The translations under genes were made by a program, and so were the position numbers. The notes beneath the pieces are model-generated. The model saw only the letters and a list, made by a program, of their open reading frames with translations. It was not told where the DNA came from and searched no databases. A DNA stretch of 22,140 bases, taken from DASZVN01 sp035547055 (GTDB lineage Bacteria; Pseudomonadota; Alphaproteobacteria; Rhizobiales; Methylopilaceae). The stretch is from contig DASZVN010000214.1 in assembly GCA_035547055.1 (NCBI GenBank), positions 1-22,140 of the forward strand. The letters are read 5' to 3'. Shown here one piece after another: positions 14,288 to 21,218 of the stretch (positions are counted from its first letter, which is position 1; each line of letters opens with the position of its first letter).

Positions 14288-14836
14288 ATGCGGCCGTCAT
14301 TGCGAGCGCAGCGAAGCAATCCAGGGGCAGCCGGCACCGCGCCTGCGGCTCCTGGATTGCTTCGTCGGCTTCGCCTCCTCGCAATGACGGGATGGCTGGT
14401 CACCCTGTCCCTCGTCGCCGTCTCCCCGGCGTTTGCCATCGACCCGGACGAGATCCTGCCGAACCCACGGCAGGAAGCCCAGGCGCGAGCGCTGTTCGGC
14501 GAGTTCCGCTGCCTGGTCTGCCAGAGCCAGTCGATCGAGACCTCCGAGGCGCCCCTCGCCAAGGATTTCCGCAACCTGGTGCGCCAGCAGGTGGTGGCAG
14601 GGAAGAGTCCCGCTGAAATCCGCGCCTTCCTGGTGTCGCGCTATGGCGACTTCATCCTGATGAAGCCGCCCCTCGACGCCGAGACGGTGCTGCTGTGGGC
14701 GACGCCGGCGCTGATCGTCGTGCTCGGCGGCGGCCTCGCCGGCTGGGCGCTGCTCCGCCGCCGGACCGAGCCATCGGCCCCCGCCCCGCTCGGAGACGAC
14801 GAGCGGGCCCGGCTCGCCGCGCTGCTGGACGAGTAA
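14288..14836 (+). CDS. ccmH: Cytochrome c maturation thiol protein CcmH with repeat-encoded N-terminus
   Basis: CcmH reduces the apocytochrome cysteines and works with CcmF. The conserved part is complete: a cleavable-type signal ending SPAFA, the redox motif FRCLVCQSQSI (Cys75 and Cys78 from this start), the three-helix LAKDFRNLVRQQV region and a C-terminal membrane helix with RRR after it. The start at 14288 is preferred because GGAG lies eight bases upstream and immediately follows ccmF. The first 33 codons are mostly inside a palindromic repeat. An internal ATG at 14384 would give 150 residues, the usual family length, but it has no ribosome site and its signal peptide would begin MTGW with no positive charge. 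The repeat supplies the RRLR charged region. Total length from 14288 is 182 residues. Alternative name: cycL. Confidence 0.88.
   Translation: MRPSLRAQRSNPGAAGTAPAAPGLLRRLRLLAMTGWLVTLSLVAVSPAFAIDPDEILPNPRQEAQARALFGEFRCLVCQSQSIETSEAPLAKDFRNLVRQQVVAGKSPAEIRAFLVSRYGDFILMKPPLDAETVLLWATPALIVVLGGGLAGWALLRRRTEPSAPAPLGDDERARLAALLDE
14294..14390. repeat. Palindromic dispersed repeat, copy 2 (inside the 5' end of ccmH)
   Basis: A 97-base imperfect palindrome beginning CCGTCATTGCGAGCGCAGC and ending GCAATGACGG. The left arm core GAAGCAATCCAGG has its complement CCTGGATTGCTTC in the right arm, and an 8-base insertion bulges the right arm. The outer ten bases at both ends match copy 1 exactly, and the left arm core differs from it at only a few positions. 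The element lies between the ccmH ribosome site and the conserved signal sequence, and it is in frame with ccmH, with no stop in that frame. Confidence 0.88.
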
Positions 14837-15065
14837 GGCAGGCGCGCCGCATGCCCGCCTACGAACCCGTCTGTGGCTTCGCTGCATCACGATTTCGCCG
14901 GCCGGCTCCGGGACTTGCGGGCGACACGCTTCTGCCGCAAATCGCGGCGCAGTGTCGCTGGTCACGCGAGAAACCTGCACGGAACGTTAAAGCGTCCGGC
15001 CGTTCGATCGGCGGTGCCAGGATTCGGCGCCAGGGTACCCGGCGCAGCATGAGGGGAATGCGGCA

Positions 15066-16487
15066 GTGAAGCAGAACGGATCGGGACGGGCGCGTTCGGC
15101 TGGACCGCGGCGCCGCGATGTGTTGCAGGGCGGTCTCGGCGTGGCGCTGGCCGGGTTGTTCGCGACCGCCGCCCGCGCCGAGGGTCTCGGCCCGGCCGAA
15201 TGGGAGCAGCGCTTCGACGCCAGCGGCACCGCGCGGATCGACCGCACCACCGTGCCGCTCCTGAGCGAACAGACCGTCACCGCCACCGAGGCGGCCTTGC
15301 AGCAATACATGGCACTCGAGGCGCGCGGCGGCTGGCAGACGGTGCCCGGCAACGAGACGCTCGCCATCGGCACCCGCGGCCCGATCGTGGCGCAGTTGCG
15401 CCAGCGGCTCCAGGCCGAAGGCGACCTCGTCACCAATATCGGCGCCCCCCAGATCTACGACTCCTACGTCGAGGGCGCCGTGCGCCGCTTCCAGGCCCGC
15501 CACGGCCTGATCGTGACCGGCGCGGTGACGCCGCCGACCTACCAGGCGCTGAACGTGCCCTGCGCGATGCGCCGCCAGGAGCTCGAGACCAACATTGTCC
15601 GGCTGCGTTCGGTCGCCGCCAATCCCGGCCCGCGCTACATCATGGTCAACATCCCGGGCGCCCAGGTCGAGGCGGTCGAGAACGGGGTCGTCCAGCTCCG
15701 CCATACCGCCGTCGTCGGCCGGCCTGACCGTCCGTCGCCGCTCCTCAAGGTCAAGGCGCTGGCGATCAACTTCAACCCGTTCTGGACCGTACCGGCCTCA
15801 ATCGTCCGCAAGGACCTGATCCCGCGGATGCAAGACCATCCCGACTATCTCGCCAAGAACCACATCCGCATCTACGACCCCCACGGCAACGAGCTCCAGG
15901 CCGACCAGATCAACTGGCAGAGCGACGATGCCACCCACTACATGTTCCGCGCCGACCCCGGCGCCGTGAACCCGCTCGGCGTCGTCCGCATCAACATCGC
16001 CAACAAGGACGGCGTGTACATGCACGACACGCCGGAGAAGAACCTGTTCGGCGAGGACGAGCGCTTCGATTCGTCGGGCTGCGTCAGGGTGCAGAACGTC
16101 CGCGAGCTGGTCGACTGGCTGCTCCAGGTCAACGGCGGCTGGGACCGCAGCCGGATCGACCAGGTGATCCGCTCAGGCGAGCGGCTCGACGTGCCGCTGG
16201 TCCACCCGGTGCCGGTCTATTGGGTCTACATCACCGCCTGGGCCAATCCCGACGGCGTGGTACAGTTCCGCCCCGACATCTACGACAAGGACGGCCTCGG
16301 CCAGATCGCCGCGCTCGACGGCGCGCCCGACGCGCCGCCGCAGCAGATGGTCGGCCCGGACCAGGCGCAGGGCTACGGCGCCAACCGCAGCTACGGCGCT
16401 CCGCAAAGCTATCGCGGCGACGGCTCCAGCCGTAGCCCGGCCTATCTCGACAACACCGCCGTCGGCATGCCGCGCCGGCTGCGCTGA
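15066..16487 (+). CDS. Tat-exported L,D-transpeptidase, YcbB/LdtD-like, with peptidoglycan-binding domain
   Basis: A 473-residue cell-wall enzyme that makes 3-3 cross-links or attaches proteins to peptidoglycan. An N-terminal RRRDVLQGG followed by a hydrophobic stretch ending TAARA (about residues 15-38) is a twin-arginine-type signal. A peptidoglycan-binding domain covers about 100-163 (GTRGPIVAQLRQRL...GAVRRFQARHGL). The YkuD catalytic domain has YMHDTPEKNLF (His320) and SSGCVRVQ (Cys339 nucleophile, Arg341). The tail after about 400 is rich in Gln, Gly, Tyr and Ser and looks disordered. The GTG start at 15066 has GAGGGG nine bases upstream. The 229 bases before it show no clear promoter or terminator, so read-through from ccm is possible. 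A strong terminator follows. Confidence 0.93.
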   Translation: MKQNGSGRARSAGPRRRDVLQGGLGVALAGLFATAARAEGLGPAEWEQRFDASGTARIDRTTVPLLSEQTVTATEAALQQYMALEARGGWQTVPGNETLAIGTRGPIVAQLRQRLQAEGDLVTNIGAPQIYDSYVEGAVRRFQARHGLIVTGAVTPPTYQALNVPCAMRRQELETNIVRLRSVAANPGPRYIMVNIPGAQVEAVENGVVQLRHTAVVGRPDRPSPLLKVKALAINFNPFWTVPASIVRKDLIPRMQDHPDYLAKNHIRIYDPHGNELQADQINWQSDDATHYMFRADPGAVNPLGVVRINIANKDGVYMHDTPEKNLFGEDERFDSSGCVRVQNVRELVDWLLQVNGGWDRSRIDQVIRSGERLDVPLVHPVPVYWVYITAWANPDGVVQFRPDIYDKDGLGQIAALDGAPDAPPQQMVGPDQAQGYGANRSYGAPQSYRGDGSSRSPAYLDNTAVGMPRRLR

Positions 16488-16516
16488 TCGCATCAAGAGT
16501 TACGGGGCACTACCAT

Positions 16517-16546
16517 GGCCGCGGATGACCTCCGCGGCCTCTTTTT
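16517..16546 (+). terminator. Rho-independent terminator after the L,D-transpeptidase gene
   Basis: A perfect 9-base stem GGCCGCGGA / TCCGCGGCC with a 5-base loop is followed directly by TCTTTTT. It lies 29 bases after the stop codon and isolates glyA from the upstream unit. On the opposite strand there is no T-run, so it acts only on plus-strand transcription. Confidence 0.9.
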
Positions 16547-16618
16547 GCGATGCAGCGGCCGCATGGCGCGGTCCGGCGCGATGTGGTAACGCGACCGGGC
16601 GTGCCGAGGAGTCCGAAG

Positions 16619-17926
16619 ATGACCGCATCCGATCGTCGTCCCGCCGCGGGCGGAGCCGGCTTCTTCACCGCGACGCTGGCCGAGAGCGACCCGGAACTGG
16701 CGGACGCCATCGCCAAGGAACTCGGCCGCCAGCGCGACGAGATCGAGCTGATCGCGTCCGAGAACATCGTCTCGCGCGCGGTGCTGGAGGCCCAGGGCTC
16801 GGTCCTCACCAACAAATATGCCGAGGGGCTGCCCGGCCACCGCTATTACGGCGGCTGCCAGTTCGTCGACATCGCCGAGACGCTGGCGATCGATCGTGCC
16901 AAGCGGCTGTTCAACTGCAGCTTCGCCAACGTCCAGCCACACTCCGGCGCCCAGGCCAACATGGCGGTGTTCTTCGCCCTGATGAAGCCGGGCGACACCT
17001 TCATGGGCCTGAACCTCGCTGCCGGCGGCCACCTCAGCCACGGCCACCCCGCCAACATGTCCGGCAAGTGGTTCCGCCCGGTGCCGTATGGCGTCGACCG
17101 CGAGACCCACCGGATCGACTTCGCCGAGGTCGAGCGCCTCGCCCACGAGCACAAGCCGAAGCTCATCATCACCGGCGGCTCGGCCTATCCGCGCCAGATC
17201 GATTTCGCCCGCTTCCGTGCCATCGCCGACGCGGTCGGCGCCAGGCTGATGGTCGACATGGCCCATTTCGCCGGCCTCGTCGCCGGCGGCGTCCACCCCA
17301 ACCCGCTCGACCACGCCCACGTCGTCACCACCACGACCCACAAGACGCTGCGTGGCCCGCGCGGCGGCATGATCCTCTCGAACGACGAGGAGGTCGGCAA
17401 GGCGATCAACTCGGCCGTTTTCCCCGGCCTCCAGGGCGGCCCGCTGATGCACGTCATTGCCGCCAAGGCCGCGGCCTTCGGCGAAGCGCTCCGGCCGGAC
17501 TTCAAGCTCCACGCGAAGGCCGTGGTCGACAACGCCAAGGCCCTCGCCGAAAACCTCAAGGGCCACGGCTTCGACATCGTCTCGGGCGGCACCGACACCC
17601 ACCTGATGCTGGTCGATCTCCGCCCGAAGCGCCTGAACGGCAAGGTGTCGGAGGCGGCGCTCGGCCGCGCCCACATCACCTGCAATAAGAACGGCATCCC
17701 GTACGACCCCGAGAAGGCGACGATCACCTCCGGCATCCGCCTCGGCAGCCCGGCCTGCACCACCCGCGGCTTCGGCGTCGCCGAGTTCCAGCGTGTCGGC
17801 GACTATATTTCCGAGGTGCTGGACGTGCTGGCCCAGAAGGGCGCCGACGAGGACGCCCTGGTCGAGCAGGCGGTGCGCGGCAAGGTCGCGGCGCTCCTTG
17901 CCGAGTACCCGATCTACCAGGGCTGA
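16619..17926 (+). CDS. glyA: Serine hydroxymethyltransferase
   Basis: A 435-residue PLP enzyme converting serine and tetrahydrofolate to glycine and 5,10-methylene-tetrahydrofolate, central to one-carbon supply. Visible family features include ELIASENIVSRAVLEAQGS, the NKYAEGLPGHRYYGG block, HGHPANMSG, VDMAHFAGLVAGG and the PLP lysine Lys242 in TTTTHKTLRGPRGG. The ATG at 16619 is preceded by AGGAG seven bases upstream; the frame stays open further back but without family similarity. It stands directly after a terminator and probably has its own promoter in 16547-16618, where I see no strong consensus. It is 15 bases before nrdR, so the two are likely co-transcribed, an order common in alphaproteobacteria. 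Confidence 0.97.
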   Translation: MTASDRRPAAGGAGFFTATLAESDPELADAIAKELGRQRDEIELIASENIVSRAVLEAQGSVLTNKYAEGLPGHRYYGGCQFVDIAETLAIDRAKRLFNCSFANVQPHSGAQANMAVFFALMKPGDTFMGLNLAAGGHLSHGHPANMSGKWFRPVPYGVDRETHRIDFAEVERLAHEHKPKLIITGGSAYPRQIDFARFRAIADAVGARLMVDMAHFAGLVAGGVHPNPLDHAHVVTTTTHKTLRGPRGGMILSNDEEVGKAINSAVFPGLQGGPLMHVIAAKAAAFGEALRPDFKLHAKAVVDNAKALAENLKGHGFDIVSGGTDTHLMLVDLRPKRLNGKVSEAALGRAHITCNKNGIPYDPEKATITSGIRLGSPACTTRGFGVAEFQRVGDYISEVLDVLAQKGADEDALVEQAVRGKVAALLAEYPIYQG

Positions 17927-17941
17927 GCGCGGACGTCCGGC

Positions 17942-18427
17942 ATGCGCTGTCCCTATTGCGGCAGTCCCGACACCCAGGTGAAGGATTCGCGTCCGACGGA
18001 GGACGATTCTGCCATCCGCCGCCGCCGGGTCTGCACCGAATGCGGGCGCCGCTTCACCACCTTCGAGCGGGTCCAGCTCCGCGAGCTGGTGGTCGTGAAG
18101 CGCTCCGGCCGGCGGGTGCCGTTCGACCGCGACAAGCTGGTGCGCTCGGTCGAGGTGGCGCTGAGGAAGCGCGTCGAGGACCCCGAGCAGATCGAGAAGC
18201 TGGCGAGCCGCGTCGTGCGCCGGCTGGAGGCGCTGGGCGAGCCCGAGGTGCCGTCCGCGCGGATAGGCGAGTTCGTGATGGACGAGCTCAAGGCCGCCGA
18301 CGACGTCGCCTATGTCCGCTTCGCCTCGGTCTACCGCAATTTCCGCGAGGCCAAGGATTTCGAGGCGGCGCTGGCGGAGCTCTCCGGCCGTGCGCCGAAC
18401 GCCGAAGCCGCGGAGTCCGAGGACTGA
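17942..18427 (+). CDS. nrdR: Transcriptional repressor NrdR
   Basis: A 161-residue regulator that binds NrdR boxes before ribonucleotide reductase genes when ATP/dATP occupy its ATP-cone. The N-terminal zinc ribbon has Cys3, Cys6, Cys31 and Cys34 (MRCPYCGS...VCTECGRRF). The ATP-cone follows at about residues 46-136 with VKRSGRRVPFDRDKL. The final 20 residues are a non-conserved Ala/Glu tail. The ribosome site is weak. The stop shares one base with the ribD start (TGATG), coupling the two. No target NrdR box is apparent in this window; its targets should lie elsewhere. Confidence 0.97.
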   Translation: MRCPYCGSPDTQVKDSRPTEDDSAIRRRRVCTECGRRFTTFERVQLRELVVVKRSGRRVPFDRDKLVRSVEVALRKRVEDPEQIEKLASRVVRRLEALGEPEVPSARIGEFVMDELKAADDVAYVRFASVYRNFREAKDFEAALAELSGRAPNAEAAESED

Positions 18428-19560
18428 TGGCGGCGTCCGATCCCGGCCTTCGCGTCGAGGAGGACGCGCGGCTGATGGCGGCGGCGCTGGCGCTGGGTCG
18501 CCGCGAGCTCGGCCGCACCTGGCCGAACCCCGCTGTCGGGGCGCTCGTGGTCGCGCCCGGCAATGGCAATGGCGCGATCGTGCTCGGCCGCGGCTGGACT
18601 GCGCCGGGCGGGCGGCCGCACGCTGAAACCGTGGCGCTGGACGAGGCCGGTGCCGCCGCGCGCGGCGCGACCCTCTACGTCACGCTGGAGCCGTGCGCCC
18701 ATTTCGGCCGCGCCCCGCCTTGCGTCGACGCCGTGCTCGCCGCCGGCATCGCCCGCGTCGTCTCCGCGATCGAGGACCCCGATCCGCGCGTGCGCGGCCA
18801 GGGCTACGCCCGGCTCCATGCCGCCGGCGTCGCGACCACGCTCGGCATCGGCGCCGCGGAGGCGATGCGCGCCAATATTGGCCACATCACCCGCATCACG
18901 AAGGGCCGGCCGCACGTCCAGCTCAAGCTGGCGCTCTCGGCCGACGAGCGCATCGCGCGCGTGGCGGGCAAGCCGACCCGCATCACCGGCGACATCGCCC
19001 GCGACCGCACGCACATGATCCGCGCCGAGGCCGACGCCGTCGCGATCGGCGTCGACACCGTGATCGCCGACGACCCGCTCCTGACCTGCCGTCTTCCCGG
19101 AATGGCCGACCGGTCGCCGGTCCGCATCGTGTTCGACACCTTCCTCCGCACGCCGCTCGACTCGGCCCTGGTGAAGGGCGCCCGCGAGGTGCCGCTCTGG
19201 ATCGTCACCGCCGAGGACAGGACGCCGGGCGCCGAGGCCCAGCTCGTCGCCGCCGGCGTCGAGGTCATCCGCGTGCGCCGCTACGGCGACCGGCCGGACC
19301 TCGACGTGGCGCTGAAGGCGATCGCGGCGCGCGGCATCACCCGCCTCCTGGTCGAGGGCGGCGCCACGCTCGCCGCTGCGCTGATCGGCGCCGATCTCGT
19401 CGACGAGGCGCTGCTGTTCCGCGCGCCCTCCCCGCTCGGCGCCGGCGCCCTCGCCATCGTGCCCGAGCCGCTGGCGGAACGGCTGGCGCGGAACGGCCTG
19501 CGCCATGTCGAGAGCTGGCCGCTCGGCCCGGACCGGCTCGACATCTACTGGCGTGGCTGA
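18427..19560 (+). CDS. ribD: Bifunctional riboflavin biosynthesis deaminase/reductase RibD
   Basis: A 377-residue two-domain enzyme for steps 2 and 3 of riboflavin synthesis: deamination of the diaminopyrimidine, then reduction of the ribosyl side chain with NADPH. The deaminase domain covers about residues 12-155 and shows the zinc site His65-Ala-Glu67 (PHAE) and Cys90/Cys99 (EPCAHFGRAPPC). The reductase domain starts near PHVQLKLALSADERIA and includes the LLVEGGATLAAALI motif. The ATG at 18427 has GAGG four bases upstream and overlaps the nrdR stop by one base. The next gene, ribE, starts three bases after the stop. Confidence 0.96.
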   Translation: MAASDPGLRVEEDARLMAAALALGRRELGRTWPNPAVGALVVAPGNGNGAIVLGRGWTAPGGRPHAETVALDEAGAAARGATLYVTLEPCAHFGRAPPCVDAVLAAGIARVVSAIEDPDPRVRGQGYARLHAAGVATTLGIGAAEAMRANIGHITRITKGRPHVQLKLALSADERIARVAGKPTRITGDIARDRTHMIRAEADAVAIGVDTVIADDPLLTCRLPGMADRSPVRIVFDTFLRTPLDSALVKGAREVPLWIVTAEDRTPGAEAQLVAAGVEVIRVRRYGDRPDLDVALKAIAARGITRLLVEGGATLAAALIGADLVDEALLFRAPSPLGAGALAIVPEPLAERLARNGLRHVESWPLGPDRLDIYWRG

Positions 19561-19563
19561 ACC

Positions 19564-20208
19564 ATGTTTACCGGGATCGTCACGGACATCGGCAAGGTGG
19601 CCGCGGTCGAGGACCACCAGGGCACGCTGCGGCGGCTGCGGATCAACACCGGCTACGACGCCGACGGCATCGCCATCGGCGCCTCGATCGCCTGCTCCGG
19701 CCCATGCCTCACGGTGGTCGCGCGCGGTCCGCGGCCGGAGGGCGGCGCCTGGGTTGATCTCGACTGCGCCGCCGAGACGCTCCGCCTCACCACCGCCGCC
19801 GACTGGAAAGTCGGCACCCGGCTCAACCTGGAGCGGGCGATGAAGATCGGCGACGAGCTCGGCGGCCACGTCGTCACCGGCCATGTCGACGGCATCGCCA
19901 CCATCGCCGCGATCGAGCCGGTGACGACCGCCATGGACGATGGCGCCTGGGGCGCCACCGCGCGGTTCGACATCGCCGCGCCGCCGGACCTCGCTCCCTT
20001 CATCGCCGCGAAGGGTTCGGTTGCACTCGACGGCACTTCCCTCACCGTGAACACGGTCGACGGCACGCATTTCTCGGTGCTCCTGATCCCGCACACCATG
20101 GAAGTGACGACCTGGGGCGCGCGCCGCGCCGGCGACCGCCTCAATCTCGAGGTCGACCTCATGGCGCGCTACGTCGCCCGGCTTGCCGCCGCGGGGCGGC
20201 TGGGATAG
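19564..20208 (+). CDS. ribE: Riboflavin synthase alpha chain
   Basis: A 214-residue enzyme that dismutates two 6,7-dimethyl-8-ribityllumazine molecules into riboflavin and the pyrimidine precursor. It begins with the invariant MFTGIV and contains two lumazine-binding repeats, the first with SIACSGPCLTVV and the second starting near GGHVVTGHVDG, with SVALDGTSLTVN. The length is normal. It follows ribD by three bases and is probably coupled to it, since its own ribosome site is weak. Gene naming differs between species (ribC or ribE). Confidence 0.95.
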   Translation: MFTGIVTDIGKVAAVEDHQGTLRRLRINTGYDADGIAIGASIACSGPCLTVVARGPRPEGGAWVDLDCAAETLRLTTAADWKVGTRLNLERAMKIGDELGGHVVTGHVDGIATIAAIEPVTTAMDDGAWGATARFDIAAPPDLAPFIAAKGSVALDGTSLTVNTVDGTHFSVLLIPHTMEVTTWGARRAGDRLNLEVDLMARYVARLAAAGRLG

Positions 20209-20235
20209 AGCCGCAGCCTGATCCGGAGGAGAGCC

Positions 20236-20736
20236 ATGGTCGTCGAGCCGCGCCGCCAGGCGGCGCCGATCCGTACCCCGGCGCGCCTCCTGATCGTCGA
20301 GGCACGCTTCTACGAGGCGCTCGCCGACGAGCTGCTCGCCGGCGCCAAGGCGGCGATCGCCGCAGCCGAGGCGGATGGCATCGTCGTCAGTGTCGCCGGC
20401 GCGCTGGAGATCCCGGTCGCCGCCGCGATCGCGCTCGATGCCGCCGTCGCCGCCCAGCGCCCGTTCGACGGCGTGGTCGCACTCGGCTGCGTCATTCGCG
20501 GCGAGACCAGCCACTACGACATCGTCGCCGGCGAAAGCGCCCGCGCCTTGATGGATCTCGGCGTGGCGCGGCGCCTTCCGGTCGGCAACGCAATTCTGAC
20601 CGTCGATACCGAAGCCCAGGCCTGGGCCCGCGCCAAGCGCGACCAGGGCGACAAAGGCGGCTTCGCCGCCGACGCCGTGCTGGCGCTGGTCCGCATGGCC
20701 CACGGCCTGCCGGCGCTCTTCGCAGGAGAGCGCTGA
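20236..20736 (+). CDS. ribH: 6,7-dimethyl-8-ribityllumazine synthase
   Basis: A 166-residue lumazine synthase that condenses the pyrimidine from the RibD step with 3,4-dihydroxy-2-butanone 4-phosphate. Family motifs are present: GALEIPVAA (55-63), DGVVALGCVIRGETSHYDIV with the catalytic His93, and the SARALMDLGV region. A strong GGAGGAG ribosome site lies four bases before the ATG. Only 27 bases separate it from ribE, so the ribBA gene found at this point in many bacteria is missing here. The stop overlaps the nusB start by one base. Confidence 0.95.
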   Translation: MVVEPRRQAAPIRTPARLLIVEARFYEALADELLAGAKAAIAAAEADGIVVSVAGALEIPVAAAIALDAAVAAQRPFDGVVALGCVIRGETSHYDIVAGESARALMDLGVARRLPVGNAILTVDTEAQAWARAKRDQGDKGGFAADAVLALVRMAHGLPALFAGER

Positions 20737-21218
20737 TGGCCCGCGGCGAAGCCCGCGCGGCGGCGCGCCTCGCCGCCGTGCAGGCGCTCTACCAGATGGA
20801 GCTCGCCGGCACGCCGCTCAGCGAGGTCAAGGCCGAGTTCGAGAGTCATTGGATCGGCCGCGAGGTCGAGGGCGAGCGCTACAACCCTGCGGACACCGCT
20901 CTCTTCCGCGACATCCTCGACGGCGTGCTGCGCGACCAGCGCGCGATCGATCGCGATGTCGACGCCACGCTCGCCTCCGGCTGGCCGCTGAAGCGGATCG
21001 AGGCGATCCTCCGCGCGGTGCTGCGCGCCGGAACCTTCGAGCTGATCGGCCGCCCCGACGTGCCGGCGCGGGTCGTGATCAGCGAGTATGTCGACGTCGC
21101 CTCGGCCTTCGTCGAGCGCGACGAGGCCGGCATGGTGAACGCGGTGCTCGACACGCTGGCGCGCAAGCTCCGGCCCGGCGAGCTCGACCCGCCGGCCCGC
21201 GGAGCCGCCGCGCGATGA
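20736..21218 (+). CDS. nusB: Transcription antitermination factor NusB
   Basis: A 160-residue all-helical RNA-binding factor that, with NusE (S10), binds boxA and promotes antitermination of rRNA operons. Visible features are the N-terminal RAAARLAAVQALYQMEL, the LFRDILDGVLRDQRAIDRDVD middle helix and the conserved LKRIEAILRAVLRAGTFEL and VVISEYVDVASAF blocks. The start is coupled to ribH (TGATG), with AGGAG seven bases upstream. The stop overlaps thiL by four bases. The ribH-nusB-thiL order is widely conserved. Confidence 0.96.
   Translation: MARGEARAAARLAAVQALYQMELAGTPLSEVKAEFESHWIGREVEGERYNPADTALFRDILDGVLRDQRAIDRDVDATLASGWPLKRIEAILRAVLRAGTFELIGRPDVPARVVISEYVDVASAFVERDEAGMVNAVLDTLARKLRPGELDPPARGAAAR

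Noticed and set aside
12180..14384. A 734-codon open frame on the minus strand opposite ccmF
   Set aside because: The protein is a low-complexity Arg/Glu/Gly/His-rich string with no domain, exactly antisense to a well-conserved gene. It is caused by GC-rich third positions.
14837..15065. Possible small gene or promoter in the gap between ccmH and the L,D-transpeptidase
   Set aside because: No open frame with a ribosome site and convincing codon pattern, and no -35/-10 pair better than chance.
18331..20703. A 790-codon minus-strand open frame opposite ribD, ribE and ribH
   Set aside because: No motif, and it crosses three conserved genes in antisense; an artefact of high GC.
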